Below are positions 1 to 13,368 of a stretch of 64,000 nucleotides of DNA, in pieces. The stretch is taken from NCBI GenBank assembly GCA_020881915.1, contig JAJFPB010000009.1, forward strand, positions 1,426,001-1,490,000. Direction: 5' to 3'. Every line of letters starts with the position of its first letter. Positions within the stretch are counted from its first letter, which is position 1. A model generated the notes under the pieces. It was not told the origin of the DNA. It saw only the letters and a program-made list of their open reading frames with translations, and did not search any database. This stretch comes from Paramyrothecium sp. XJ0827 (lineage: Eukaryota; Ascomycota; Sordariomycetes; Hypocreales; Stachybotryaceae). The position numbers were made by a program, and so were the translations under genes.

Positions 1-3000
1 GACCTGCCACTCTGAATACTCGCGGGCGAAACTGATCGTGACGGAAAATCGGCTTGCCGCGTCAAAGTCTGCCGAAGCCCATTCACAGCTTTTGGACTTT
101 GCTCTCTCAACCTCCTGCCGGATGTTGGTAACTGTGCCCTGAAGAAGCTTCGCCGCGGCCGCGTGCGTTGAAAACGCCGAGACTGGTCGTGGAAACGCCG
201 CTTGATGGATTGTCGATCCTTCCTTAAGCACGCCTTTCCAGATACTCTCGCACCAATGGGGGCATATGGGCGCGAGGACCAGCACTTGCATACGCACGTA
301 ACCCGCAAACACCATTCTGTGCAATTTGGCGTTGGCATCTGCTGTCATCTGTCGCCAAGCATCGAGAGCTGCGACTGCGTCGTCAAAGACATGCTGCAAC
401 GCCTTTTTGAAATCATGTCTATGCCACGGAAAGATAAGTATCATACACATATTTAGGCCTCATGCATGGTTTCTTACCTTCTATAGCATGAAAATGCTGC
501 TCTCATGAGGCGGTCAAGTTCGTCCATGAATATCAAATCCCAGATCGCTAAATTACCAGTCCCTTGCAATCTTTCTGCATGCACAACAGTCTTGGGGTCG
601 GCTTGATCATCCTTGGCCGTCGTTTCGATCCACGTCTTCAAGTCATGGAGCTTGCGCAAGCTCTCGAGCACGACTGCCTCGTCCCATTCCACATCGCCCA
701 CCATCTGGGAGTTGCACGCCCGTGCCACAGCCATTCTGACCGCGTCCGCTCCGTAAATGCCCGTCATCCTGCCTATCAGCGCGGGTCTCGCTAGCCTGGC
801 ACTCATGCTCCCACCCTCCGCCAGCAGCTGGCTGCTGATCACGGTGCCTCGCGGCCAATATTTGGGTGGCCAAAGAGCTACATGGTGATAGAGAAAAAGA
901 GCAACTTGATCGTCTAGCTGGCCAACATCGGCAACGAAAAGATTCACCGGGTACCATTCTGTAAACTCGTGCCGTAGTTTTAACAGATCAAGGTGGTTGA
1001 GAGTCGTGTGCACCTCGTCCAGCTCTTTTAGATCAAGGCGAAGGCTGCCGAAGATATAGTCCCATACTTGATCCGTCATCTGCTCTGAGAGCACAACACA
1101 GGTGCCGAGCAGTTCACCATACATATCACTGTGCAGCATGTGCGCAACTGTCTGATAGGCCGGGGCGATTGCCGCCTCGACAAGAGGGTCGATCAAAAGT
1201 CCATCGTTCCACGGCACTTTGGTGCCATGGCCTTGCTGCTTCCCCACAGCCCATGAGCCTATTTGGCGTAGGCTTGCTTGCAGCTTTGATTTTGCTTCGA
1301 GAGACATGTGTTTGAACCTCCCACCGTTCAGGAGGCTCAGCGTCTCTGCCAGCCAGCTCTTTGTGTCATTCGCTCTGTGTCCGTATTTCAGATGCCAATG
1401 GTCCATGTAAGCTACCACGCAGTCTCCGCTGGGATTGCGAGAACTATCTGTGCTCGGCTCAAAATACTCAAACCCGCAGCCAGACTCCAATAGCCTTGCA
1501 CGTGCCAGGAGTCTTACTTCCTTGACAGACAAGCCGTGGTACTTTCCACCCAGCATGTGTCCATAAATATAGGCCTCGCTGGCGGCTAGCTCCTGCAGGT
1601 CTTTGGTTCGTTTGGATGTAAGCAAAACTTCGATCGGTCCATAGTGCTCGAGATCTCTGTGCAATTGATCCACTGACTGTGCACTGCTGAGCGGCTTCTG
1701 AACAATAGTAGGCGGCATATATGACACCCAGTCGCCCTCGAGTCGGTGAAATTCGGAATTTTGGCGAAGCAGCATCAATTTCAGATAGTCCTCGATGTCT
1801 TCTGAGGGAAAGGCGGCATGGACACCTGTGGCGTTCATTGAGATAGACCAAGGATCTGGAAGCAGAAAAACAGGGCTATGGCCAACAGCCAAAGGCACCT
1901 CGACTGACGTGCCTACCAATTCCGAGCCTTTGATCGTGGCAACACATTCATATTTGCCCCAAGACGGAAAGAAACCCTGATAAGCCATATTGGCCGCTGA
2001 CCTGTCGGAAACCAGAAGATACTCGTCCCGCTTTTCTCTGAAAACTCCGTAGGAGGACTCAGGACTGACCCAACAGCATCCAATGCCTTCCAGATACTCC
2101 GGCTTCGACAGTATACACACAACATGTATCCTTGCCTGGGGCTCTAAAATGAGCTCCAACTTTTGATTTGCTGGAATAGAAAACTTGAGGACTTTCATTT
2201 TCACAGCCGTATACCCCGTCATGGTGACCCGCCGTCCATATTCGTCCCGGGGCATTGGACAAGGCTCGGAAGTCTTTGGGTAGTAGATAGTATGAGCTTT
2301 CCCATACTGGAGCCTGCCCAGATCCCTGAGTCGTTTGACCTGCCATCTCACGAATGAGCGATAGAATGGGTTGCAGTCGCCAGTGACGAACGATCGGCGC
2401 CAGTCGACCCGAATACCGAGCGTCTTGAGATCTTGCTTTGCCAATGCAGGAAGGCCAGTCATCCAACCCGCCGGGGTTGTAAAGAGTTCCAGCTCAGAGG
2501 CAGGAATGCCTTGTCCGTGTAAAAGGGACATTTCGGGATATCTCTGTTGAAAGTCATCCGGAGGCTCGTCAGTCCTTCTGAAGTCTATCCACTCAGCAAG
2601 TCTTCTTCGGTTCATTTCCTCCTTGACACGAGAAGATCGATCTTGTATAGAACTTCCGCTACACGAAAATCCAATTGGAAACAAGGCTCGCTTCCCGGTC
2701 ATGGAGGCGAAGCCAGCGGCGAAGTCGACCTGCAACACGATTTGGGCGTGCCCCATGTGTAGGCGGCCATCTATGGGTAGCAGTGGGACTGTGCCAAAGA
2801 ACTTCTTGATTTTGTCGATCTTCTCTTTCTGGATGCTTGGAGTGTGGCCCTCGCCGTAGTACAACTGTATTTTGTCGCCGCCTGTCTCGAAGATGCCTCG
2901 GGAGTACCATTGCTTCTGCCATTGCTCTTCTTCTCGTCGAAGTAAAGCTCCTTTTTGCTCCTGGGTCTAGTCAATGTTTTTGGTCGTATAAGTTAATTCG

Positions 3001-3041
3001 TCGGAACATACATCTAACTTGGTGATCGTGAAATCTGCCAT
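1..3041 (-). CDS. Divergent cytosolic-type leucyl-tRNA synthetase paralogue (C-terminus beyond left edge)
   Basis: Class I aminoacyl-tRNA synthetase of the eukaryotic/archaeal LeuRS type, whose family role is charging tRNA-Leu in the cytosol. I start at ATG 3041 (MADFTITKLD); an in-frame ATG lies at 3059. Introns 3011-2967 and 477-419 close in phase, and exon 3 stays open to the window edge with the usual anticodon-binding helices (LAPICPHW). The HIGH box is present as LHMGH (residues 79-83). Two sites are poor: the region of KMSKS reads GGSMSARLA (about residues 728-736), losing both lysines, and the editing-site TLRPET motif reads ILSKPEYL. The distal editing segment keeps a DY pair (IEDY). 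The frame is intact for over 900 codons. It may be a pseudo-synthetase, a specialised or resistance paralogue, or a decaying duplicate; family assignment is secure, activity is not. Confidence 0.87.
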
Positions 3042-3770
3042 TTCGGCGGATGAGGACATGTCTGTAAGACCTTTGGGAACGACCAAGATACAGTACGGTA
3101 GTCTTTCTGTATGCTTTTGACTTTCCAGACGTTCTGCAGTGAAAAATGGAGCCGCAAATATCACCTTGGGTTCTGTAAAGGTTTCAATGCAAACACCACC
3201 ACATACTATGGGAAAGCAGTTACCCGTCCACCATTCACCAGCGGGTTGCCGCAACAAAGCCATATCCTCTTTGTTTTCTTTTCATGTTTCACTAAGCTAT
3301 ATTTAGGCCGTTCAGGTCGTGCAATGACCACGTAGAATGTACAAAGAAACTTGATCACCAGACACCAGTCCTAGTACAATTCACAGCAGGACCTTGACGC
3401 ATGGACCGTTCACCGCCCCCTACTGACCAACCATGGCTTCGTCGAATTCGAGCTGATCTGCCGGCCAGGCTATTGTTACAGTACAGTCCAATACAATGAT
3501 GAGGTTAAGAGGATTAGATATGGCATGAAAATGCGTCAAGAGGCACAAAGCTACTGCAACGCTCGCAGGTACAGCTAACAAATAAACATCTGCAGTGAAT
3601 TGAAAACCACTAACTACAACTGGGACTCTCAAGACCCAGGGTAAAATGTACAGAGAATATCTCCTTTGCCTCTCACTACCCACTTACTCCACCTCTTCCC
3701 AAAACCTCTAGCCCTCTAGTAAATGTAGTCGGGTAGTTGTTGGCCATTAGGTCTGCGCCAAACCGGGTAT
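3042..3770. other. Intergenic region between LeuRS paralogue and subtilisin
   Basis: This holds the 5' side of the LeuRS paralogue and the 3' side of the subtilisin, both on the minus strand. Open frames here (for example on the minus strand at 3420-3683) show no recognisable domain. I see no RNA gene or repeat. Confidence 0.5.
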
Positions 3771-5035
<1,265 letters not shown>

Positions 5036-5220
5036 ATTGGCTGCTTGAATGAATGCTGTGTCTTGAAGATGTTGTCTTTAACGAGCGGAGGCGGCGCTGT
5101 ACTAGAGATTGCGCTGCTGAACTTGACCTGAAAAGAGGGCGAAGACGAGAGCCTGTAGAAGGAAGCTGAAGAGGATGAGGATGAAGGCGAGAACGGATAC
5201 CAGAGCAGGACGACCTGAAC

Positions 5221-5227
5221 TATTTAT
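5221..5227 (-). promoter_or_regulatory. TATA-like box of the subtilisin gene
   Basis: ATAAATA on the minus strand, about 190 bases before the subtilisin start codon and followed by a pyrimidine-rich leader. Position and sequence fit a fungal TATA element; not proven. Confidence 0.35.
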
Positions 5228-8200
5228 CCTTCACTCAAGAACCCATTCGAACCTCCGTCGAAATGCAACAACAGCTCCGGCGAGCGCATCTTGCGCCTGT
5301 CAAACCAATCTCGCTGTCCGTCCGCCCACCCCCTCTTCCATGGTCAAGGCCTTACTGAGGCCATCACGCTCAGCTCCTCTTAGAACACGACACCTGCGTG
5401 AAAAAGGTCCCGTCCCCGATATTGCTTCTTACGGAAGCTGTGTCGATCACCGACGGGATGGTGAATCCCCATGGCTCCGGCCAAACGGGGACCCCTTGTG
5501 CCTATGTCGCCGAGGAGTGCTGTCCCTTTTGGCAGCGAGAGACCTGGGACAGGTTCCGCAGCGCCGATCAGTGGACGGCGATCCTCGGGCAGCCACCTCC
5601 CCCAACCGGCCTGGTGCTCGATCTCGTGCGACGAAGGGGCCTCTGCACGTCCGCTTCCCTCGTTGGTCTGGCTGTGGTGCTTGCCGGAAAGAAGCGAAGA
5701 TTTGCGTCACCAGGGGTAAATTGGGAGTTTCGTGCCGCGGTCATGCCTGCAGGCCATTCTGCAAAGGCCACTGGATGACCCAGACGCGGGACGAAGAAGG
5801 TCGACGTAGATCATCGAGCCCTTTGGCGCGAGATGACTGGTGCTTCATAGGCATGTGACTGTGGATGTGCCGATGCGCGACACGCCATTCGCTGCGTATA
5901 AACGCAGAGAGCACGGAGCGGACAATGTCCATGGAGTCACTCGTCCCGCCTTCACCTCTCCAGCTTACTGTACTATCGCGGCGGATATGGAGAAGCTGTA
6001 GAGCACGACTTTTGCAAAGGTCGCCTGGTGAGCCACGGCGGGGTCGGAAATGCCGGTTAGAACCCGCCATTTGTTTCCTCGAGACGAGGCTGGAGACGGA
6101 ACAGAAATAGAAGTTATCCACTTGGTCCTATTCGTCGTGACCACCACGATAGTGGGCAGGCCAAGAATGGGAATGCGATCCTAGTCAGAACCAGTTGCAA
6201 TTGGCTGCTGCTGCGAAATTATTCAACGTGCTTCAGCACCATAGGCAAAGCTAGTGGTGTAAGTCAGAACAGTCCTATCCCAAAAATGCAGCCTATTGGG
6301 CTGAGTAACAGTGTCGGCGTTGGCGAGCCCGCCGCGTCTCTCATCTTCCTACAATGGAACAGCCCCTCAGTCTCATTCAGCTCTTTCTGTGGGGAGCGCG
6401 AGAGCTTGCTGCGCCACGTCTTCTTCGCCAAGATGGGGAGGAAGACCAACTCTTGTCTGTCTGACTGGTCTGTGTTCACGGCGGAACTGCGCTGTGGCTG
6501 GGACGAACCACCACACAAGAGCGACAGCGGTGACGCTTTTCGGGCAAGATTGTCAGTGTCAGCAGCCTGGCCGATGCTGGCGACGAGGTGGGTGCAACTC
6601 CAAAAGTCCCTTGGCCCGTATGTCTTCACCGACTACCAATGTTCTTGTGTCGCGTGTTGCGGTACAGGACTCTCCACCAAAAGCCTCAATATTGGACAAC
6701 TCGGCGGACCTCGGCTTAGCCATTACTATGACCTGTCTTGATTATTTTTACACCTGGTTTCCGCCCCCTGAGACCTTCCTACAACAGCGCAAGTGTCCAG
6801 CAGAGCACAGATGTTGTTGCTAATGTGCGCCTTGTGATAGCTGGGGCGGAACCTTTGTGTGGCATGATGTTGGCGATCAGTTGCCCGTTGGCGAAGGTCG
6901 ACGCGTACCGGGTCAGCGTTCAACAAGGAAAATCATCTACATAGAGCCCGCGGCGGAACCGGCCAGCGCTCTACGAATGGGGATGGGCGGCAGATTACTG
7001 TAGATTGAGGGATCGGCCGTCGTCCAGGCGGGGCTCTCCGGGAAGCGCGCCCCGTTAGCTGGAGACGACGCAAGATGAAAGCAGGGATTGGGCTACAGTA
7101 ATGTGCCGCAATGGCAGCGACGGTGCGACCGAATCTGAATCCGAATCTGTGGGCTCTAGCATTTCGTTTGTGAGCGCACAAGGAATCGGGGCACGGGAGC
7201 GGAAACCTGGCGAGGATGAACTGCAAGTCATTGTTTGCACATGCGGATCATTTTGAGTGAGAATGCGAATTGAATTTGCACCAGGCGAATTCCATTAGTC
7301 TAGAGACGCAAGACATGTCTTCAACTAAATGAACCTACCTTTGTAATTACGTCGGCATAGGTAAGGTAGCCATGCAAGAAACAGCTATGTATTTTGGCAA
7401 ACCTATTCTAACATGCACTTGTTAATTATTGGACAGGCAACTGAATAAGCTGGAAGGCAATCAACGTGCCATTCGTTCAATGAAACGACACTGGCAACTG
7501 GGAAACATCACTCAACAACTGGCTGGAGTCGTATGCTTTCAGCGTTGGAATGCAGCGCTACCCTATACTGCGGCTGTGAGCTCGGTGCACACTGGCTGCG
7601 GGACGGGGCCGCCCATGCCAACCAGGACAAACACCGTTATTGGGACCTCAAGCATACACCAACTCCTCGCTCCCGTAGTGCGGCACTGCCCAGAGTAATT
7701 GGAGAAGTTAAAAATGGTAACCAAGATTCGGCACTCCCATGCCGCGCATAACCGACTGATGCTAAGGATTGTCTCACGCCAAAAGTTATGCAAGTGAACA
7801 TGCCCAAGTGAATGCTTACCTAACGTGCTTAGGTCGTACGAGCAGCTCATACGTCAGAAAAAGAGGGCCGAAATAAGGTTGCTGTGCATGTGAAAATGGG
7901 TAGGATGCTGGAAAGGGCATGTACTCTGTACGTACCTGTAGGGCCTGAAAGTTGGAAAACCCGGATTTTCTGGAAAAAGGGGCGCAGGGCCGATGTGGCT
8001 TGGAGCTAGGCAGAGGTGTTAGGCGAGGTTGGTACCTGTCCTCCAGCCTCTACCTCAGGTACCACTTTGGGGAGAGTCGAGCGCGTTCCGCAACCCGAAT
8101 ACTCGGGAAGTCGCTCAGCATGAGGGCAGACCAGTTGCCCTGAAGGAATGTTAAGGTGCCCATAGTTCCCGGCCTCAGCTCCTGGCACGATGCTGCACAG

Positions 8201-8806
8201 CGTGGAATGAAGGTACCAACCTTAGCTTGCCATTACGAAATAGGGCATGGAGTGTTTATGTAACGTACGCCATGCACACTGACGTACTTCACCGTATCGT
8301 ATGCACTCCGTTATCTCTTGTCTCTGGTGTCGTGTCCCGGAGCCAAAGCCCGACTGCGAGACACGATAGACGGAACATGTGCTCCGCCGCGGACGGTTTT
8401 TTTAGCAGAACCACCGCAATGCCCATAGGGTCGGATATTTGCGGGGAAAAAAAACGAAATGGCGCTGCGCACAGAGTACCGTGGGGGAAGAAGTGAAGCG
8501 GCTAAGGCAAGGTACAAGTAGACAACCGGGTATCCGCCGCTCAATCCCAACTGTGAAGTACTTGAGCATATCCCGGGCGCGCATCGTCCAGAGGTACCTC
8601 CCTCGCCTACCTGACTTCGGCGTAGCGGCATGGATTTGGTTTGGGCTGAGCCGCGCGATCAGGATTAGCTTGGGGACAGAAAACAGAAACCACGATCAGA
8701 TCGAGAGGCGAGTGGGTACCTGCCTCCTACCTACGAGGAAACTAAGGTAAGGTAAGGTACTAGGCCAAGTCAAGGTACGTACCGCGGCCAGCCCCCTGCC
8801 TGGCAA

Positions 8807-8842
8807 ACCACCACCACCACCACCACCACCACCACTACCACC
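8807..8842. repeat. (ACC)n trinucleotide microsatellite
   Basis: About nine perfect ACC units followed by interrupted ACT/ACC/GCC copies, 700 bases upstream of the kinase start codon, inside presumed promoter or leader sequence. Confidence 0.9.
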
Positions 8843-9543
8843 GCCGACTCCCAAATCCAACTCGACCACTTATCGTCACCACGTCACCCCAACACACAGA
8901 GACTTCGACCGTCTCGCTCCTTTGCGCCTCAAGGGGCCTCTGATCGCGTCGCCAGGGGCCGCAGCGCTGCCGCGAAGCCGCCATCTCTACCATCCCATCT
9001 GCTCTACCCTAGCCGCTTACATCAACCGAGGACAATGTTCACAGCCTGACACTAGCAGCCGTCACGCCGGTGACCGTCAGATCACACACGCCGAACCCCT
9101 CCCCCACCATTTGACCCGAGCCCATCGTCAGCCTCGGCCATCGCCTCAGCCTCAACCGTAAACGACGACTTCGCTTCACGGCTGAGCTTCACTGGCAGAC
9201 AGACCAGCCAGCTCGAGGGCCCCCCTTTTTTCCCTGTGTCCTTATTGCTTGAGCTTCAATCCCAGCCACTCGCTCGACCACCAGACGTCTCCGACTGTCG
9301 CTGCAGCTGCTTGTCTGTCTCTTGTCCGGTCACACCCCTATAGTGACATCTGTGCATCCTCTTTAACTCGTCTTCTCATCGTGCATCAAGTGCTTGATCT
9401 TCTCAGTCTTGGCCCGTCCTCGGACTCTGCATGTCACCGCGTGTGTAGCATCCAGCGACGAGCTTCCGGCTGACACACTTCGTGTCCCCTTTTCTTCTTC
9501 TAGCAGCTCTCTTCTTCGCAACATACTCCATCTCACATCCCGG

Positions 9544-12500
9544 ATGGAGGTCGACACCGTAGATGAACTGGACGAGCTCAGCCTCAAAGAGGTTCTAGAT
9601 GCCGATTCTCGTCCCACATTTGTCATCGACCTTGACCCCGACCTAGAGCTGCCCGACGGTGGCCACAAGCTGCTGCTTCCCGTCTTCTGCAATGCTGCCC
9701 TCCGCCTGCACGAACGTTTGCTCGACGGCCTGGTAGGGCCTGATGCCCAGGGCCTCGAAGCCTCTGTCGACTCTTCGTTTGCACAGCACCAGCCTCAACC
9801 ACCAGCCGACGCCCACCGCGAGCCCACCTACCAGGACTTTAAGCGCTGGGCCACCGGCGTCACTACCCACGACGAATCCAAAGACGTGTTTCCCTTGTCC
9901 TTCGTGTACGGCGACTTTCTCTGGACCGGCTCAACCGTGCACCAACGCTGGAGACTTGTTAGCGGCAATCGACTGTGGCGCGCCGAAGCCCACCGCCTGG
10001 GCGATCTGTCTGCTGGCGTCCCTCCCGAGGTCGCGACCGGCGGTGTCCGTGCCGAACATGCTGGGAGGACGCGGGAGACCGGCTCTGTCGCGGCCACCAC
10101 CACTAACGCAGCAGCAGCAGCCGCCACCGCCGCCTCGGGCGCTGAGGCTCCCAACTCGTCCGTCGCCGCCCCCAATGCTGGCCCCGACAATGTCGAAGCT
10201 GCTCCGAAGCCAAACTTGGGCCCACAGCCAGATGCTGGCTCTCGCGCCGAATCCAGCACTCTTGTATCCTCCAAGCCCCCGGCCAAGCCTTACTTCTATG
10301 GAAGCACTCCAACGGGGAGTTCTGATGAGACCAAGAACTCATCTCAAAGCGCCTCCATACCACTTTCGCTGCCCGAAAAGGCTGTCGCCGACTGGACCGT
10401 TGCCAACCCCAAGGGCTTGCTCTCGCCTCATCTCCAGTATGCGCGCACTATTGACTGGGCCACGACACCTCTTGGCTCCATGGAGAAATGGTCTCCCGAG
10501 TTCCGACAAGCCGCCAACCTTGTCATGTGCAACCCACATCCAGCTGCTCTGTTCTGGGGAAGTGAGCTCACCATGCTGTATAACGAAGCTTACGCCGCCG
10601 AGGTCGCCGGCAACAAACACCCTTCGCTCATGGGCACTGGCTTTTCCGGCCCTTTCTCCGAGCTCTGGGACTACGCTGGCCCAGTCTTTGCTGAATGTGC
10701 TCGCACAGGTATTAGCGTCCGTAAAGAGAACGATTACCTCCCAATCAACCGCCATGGGCTTCTCGAGGAGACATTTTACTCCTGGTCCTTCACACCCTTG
10801 TACGGCGGCTCCAATCGAATCCTCGGTTTTTACAATGCCCCATTCGAGACCACTGACCAGGTCGTGAGCCAGAGGAGGACACAAACCATCTCAAGAATTG
10901 GCGAGTTCACTGCGCAGGCCAAGACCGTCAAGCAGTTCTGGAAGGCCCTTCTCGATGGCCTGCAGGACAACCACTTTGATGTGCCGTTCGCCCTTCTGTA
11001 CTCGGTCGGTGACGCCGAGGATGCTGACCACTCTTCCGTGTCCTCGGGCAGTACAATGTCGCTGAAGACTTGCCACTTGGAAGGATGTATTGGAGTTCCG
11101 GAGGGCCATATCGCGGCGCCGCAGCACCTAGATCTGAAGCGCAGCCGCGAGGGGTTTGTGCCCTCGTTCCGAGAAGCCATGCGTACCCGTGAGCCGACGT
11201 TGCTGCACACCCGTGACGGCACCCTCCCAGAAGCATTGCTTGAAGGCATCAATTGGCGAGGATTCGGCGACCCGTGTCGCGAAGCAATCATCTTCCCAGG
11301 CCGACCTACGAACGGAGACAATGTTTTAGCATTCCTTGTGCTCGGCGTGAACCCTCGTAGACCTTATGATCATAAGTACAAAGCCTTCACAAACATGCTT
11401 CACCGCCAGCTAGCCACCTCTCTTGCGTCGATAATTCTCTTCGAAGACGAGGTGCGCCGGAGCAGAGATGCCGCTGAAGCAGCAGCTCTTGAAAAGGAAC
11501 AGCTGACCCAGCAACTGGCCCTCCAAGACAGCCGCTTGCGGCGCATGACTGAGCTGTCTCCATTGGGCATGTTCCTCATCAGTCCAGAAGGTGTTTTGCG
11601 CGAAGCAAACGATCGATTCTACGAAATGACAGGCCATCCCAGGGATAGTCAGTACGAAATGTCGTGGATGGATTTCATCATAGAAGATAGCAAAGAGACC
11701 ATGGAGGAGGGCTGGCGACGTCTGGTCCAAGAGCATGTTCCCTGGTCTGGAGAGCTGCAGCTGAAGAAACGATCCACGAGCCCTGTGAATTTGCACGGCG
11801 AGTCCATCGACTACTGGGTCATGTTCATTGCCCATTCGGAATACGGGCCCGACGGAAGTCTTCGGTCGATTATGGGCTCCATAACTGACATTTCGCACTC
11901 AAAATGGGCCGAAGGGTTGAAAAACAGGCGGCTGCAAGAGGCAGAAGAGACAAGACGGCAACAGAACGAGTTCATTGACATCACCTCGCACGAGATGAGG
12001 AATCCTCTCAGCGCCATCCTGCAGTGCGCCGACGACATAAGCACTGCCTTGGGCGATTATCGCGGCAAAGGGCAACCTGCCCCTCCAGCTGTTGTCGACT
12101 CGTGTGTGGAGGCCGCAAACACCATTGCGCTTTGTGTACAGCATCAAAAATCCATCGTGGATGACATTCTCACCATCTCCAAGCTTGACTCGAACCTGCT
12201 CCTCATCACCCCATCTATCGCCCAACCCGAGGCCATTCTCCGCCGCGCCTTGAAAATGTTCGACCCTGAACTGCAGGCTAAAGGCATCGAAGTTGCTTTT
12301 GAGATACATCCCTCGTACGCCGAGCTGGGAGTTGACTGGGTTACGATCGACCCCAGCCGGGTCCTCCAAATTCTCATAAACCTCATGACGAATGCCATCA
12401 AATTCACTGCGCCTGCAAGTACGCGGGTTATCACCGTGGCTGTTGGTGCCTCCCTCACACCTCCTGGCGACGACCAAATCCCCGGTTTCGAGTACGTGCC

Positions 12501-13368
12501 TGCGAAGACGGGCGCAACACAGGTTACCGCGTTGGGCGATTGGGGCATAGGCGAGCTGCTATATATCCACTTCAAGGTCCAAGACACAGGCTGCGGTCTC
12601 AGCAGTGAGGAGAAACAGATCTTGTTTCAACGGTTTAAACAAGCATCACCTAGGACGCATGCCCAGTACGGCGGCAGCGGCCTTGGCCTCTTCATCTCGA
12701 AGCATCTCACGGAGCTGCATGGAGGACAGATTGGTGTTGCCTCAGAATCCGGGTCCGGCAGCCTCTTCGCGCTTTTTGTACAGGCGAGGAGGTCGGATCC
12801 GCCGAGTCAGGCGACGTCACCGGATGCGTTCCCGATCGAGCGCCAGCTTGGAGGAGACATGTCTCTGACGCAACAAGTGACTCCTCAGCGCCAGGACTAT
12901 GCGGCGGCCAGCCCGGAAGCCAGTCTAGTGGCAACAATGGCCAGCCGTCCATTCGATCCAAAGAACTTGGATATCCTGGTGGTGGAGGACAACCTAATTA
13001 ACCAAAAAGTTCTCGTTGCGCAGCTCCGCAAAGTCGGCTGCACAGTCAGCGCTGCCAATGACGGCATCGAAGCCCTGGCATTCCTAGAGACGACACATTT
13101 CCGCCGGGTGGACGGCTGCGGGCTGTCCATCATCCTCATGGACTTGGAGATGCCCAACATGGATGGTCTGACATGTGTGCGCGAGATACGAAAAATGGAA
13201 CAGGAAGGCAAGCTGTCCAGACGGGTGCCCGTCATTGCCGTAACGGCCAATGTCCGCGACGAGCAAGTGATGTCTGCGAAGAGGAGCGGGATGGACGACG
13301 TGATGTCGAAGCCGTTCCGAATACCAGACTTGCTGAAGAAGGTTCAATTGTTGCTTCAAGGGTCTTGA
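9544..13368 (+). CDS. PAS-containing hybrid histidine kinase with receiver domain
   Basis: Single-exon gene, 1274 residues from ATG 9544 (MEVDTVDELD). Order: a variable N-terminal part with an Ala-rich tract (about residues 180-200), a conserved PAS-like region (about 300-440), a GAF-like region (about 455-640), a PAS domain (about 670-790, ending near GSITDI), HisKA with phospho-acceptor His816 in SHEMRNP, an ATPase domain with N-box (NLMTNAIKF) and G-boxes (DTGCG, GSGLGL), and a C-terminal receiver with phospho-acceptor Asp1200 (LMDLEM) and the later TAN...SKPF residues. Such proteins autophosphorylate on His, pass phosphate to the internal Asp, then to the YPD1 phosphotransfer protein and the SSK1/SKN7 regulators. 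No transmembrane segment is evident, so the sensor is probably cytosolic. The signal sensed and the kinase class are not determined. Confidence 0.95.
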   Translation: MEVDTVDELDELSLKEVLDADSRPTFVIDLDPDLELPDGGHKLLLPVFCNAALRLHERLLDGLVGPDAQGLEASVDSSFAQHQPQPPADAHREPTYQDFKRWATGVTTHDESKDVFPLSFVYGDFLWTGSTVHQRWRLVSGNRLWRAEAHRLGDLSAGVPPEVATGGVRAEHAGRTRETGSVAATTTNAAAAAATAASGAEAPNSSVAAPNAGPDNVEAAPKPNLGPQPDAGSRAESSTLVSSKPPAKPYFYGSTPTGSSDETKNSSQSASIPLSLPEKAVADWTVANPKGLLSPHLQYARTIDWATTPLGSMEKWSPEFRQAANLVMCNPHPAALFWGSELTMLYNEAYAAEVAGNKHPSLMGTGFSGPFSELWDYAGPVFAECARTGISVRKENDYLPINRHGLLEETFYSWSFTPLYGGSNRILGFYNAPFETTDQVVSQRRTQTISRIGEFTAQAKTVKQFWKALLDGLQDNHFDVPFALLYSVGDAEDADHSSVSSGSTMSLKTCHLEGCIGVPEGHIAAPQHLDLKRSREGFVPSFREAMRTREPTLLHTRDGTLPEALLEGINWRGFGDPCREAIIFPGRPTNGDNVLAFLVLGVNPRRPYDHKYKAFTNMLHRQLATSLASIILFEDEVRRSRDAAEAAALEKEQLTQQLALQDSRLRRMTELSPLGMFLISPEGVLREANDRFYEMTGHPRDSQYEMSWMDFIIEDSKETMEEGWRRLVQEHVPWSGELQLKKRSTSPVNLHGESIDYWVMFIAHSEYGPDGSLRSIMGSITDISHSKWAEGLKNRRLQEAEETRRQQNEFIDITSHEMRNPLSAILQCADDISTALGDYRGKGQPAPPAVVDSCVEAANTIALCVQHQKSIVDDILTISKLDSNLLLITPSIAQPEAILRRALKMFDPELQAKGIEVAFEIHPSYAELGVDWVTIDPSRVLQILINLMTNAIKFTAPASTRVITVAVGASLTPPGDDQIPGFEYVPAKTGATQVTALGDWGIGELLYIHFKVQDTGCGLSSEEKQILFQRFKQASPRTHAQYGGSGLGLFISKHLTELHGGQIGVASESGSGSLFALFVQARRSDPPSQATSPDAFPIERQLGGDMSLTQQVTPQRQDYAAASPEASLVATMASRPFDPKNLDILVVEDNLINQKVLVAQLRKVGCTVSAANDGIEALAFLETTHFRRVDGCGLSIILMDLEMPNMDGLTCVREIRKMEQEGKLSRRVPVIAVTANVRDEQVMSAKRSGMDDVMSKPFRIPDLLKKVQLLLQGS

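Larger units (their letters stand above)
5036..9543. other. 4.5-kb gene-poor region, divergent promoters of subtilisin and histidine kinase
   Basis: Open frames up to 227 codons occur on both strands (for example 5175-5858 plus) but are Arg/Pro/Ser-rich, overlap one another and carry no domain I recognise. The interval separates divergently transcribed genes. Its right third (from about 8880) is CT-rich and likely is the leader of the kinase gene. Short GGTA/AGGTA-rich runs near 8740-8785 precede a CAC repeat. A non-coding RNA or unrecognised small gene cannot be excluded. Confidence 0.45.

Noticed and set aside
5221..5245. Possible tRNA B-box-like sequence on the minus strand
   Set aside because: GGTTCGAATGG departs from the GGTTCGANTCC consensus, and no A-box or cloverleaf could be found around it.
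5175..5858. 227-codon plus-strand open frame upstream of the subtilisin
   Set aside because: Arg/Pro/Ser-rich, no domain, and overlapped by several frames on both strands in GC-rich promoter sequence.
9394..9543. 50-codon N-terminal extension of the histidine kinase
   Set aside because: It depends on a TTG start inside a CT-rich leader; ATG 9544 is the first ATG in the kinase frame.
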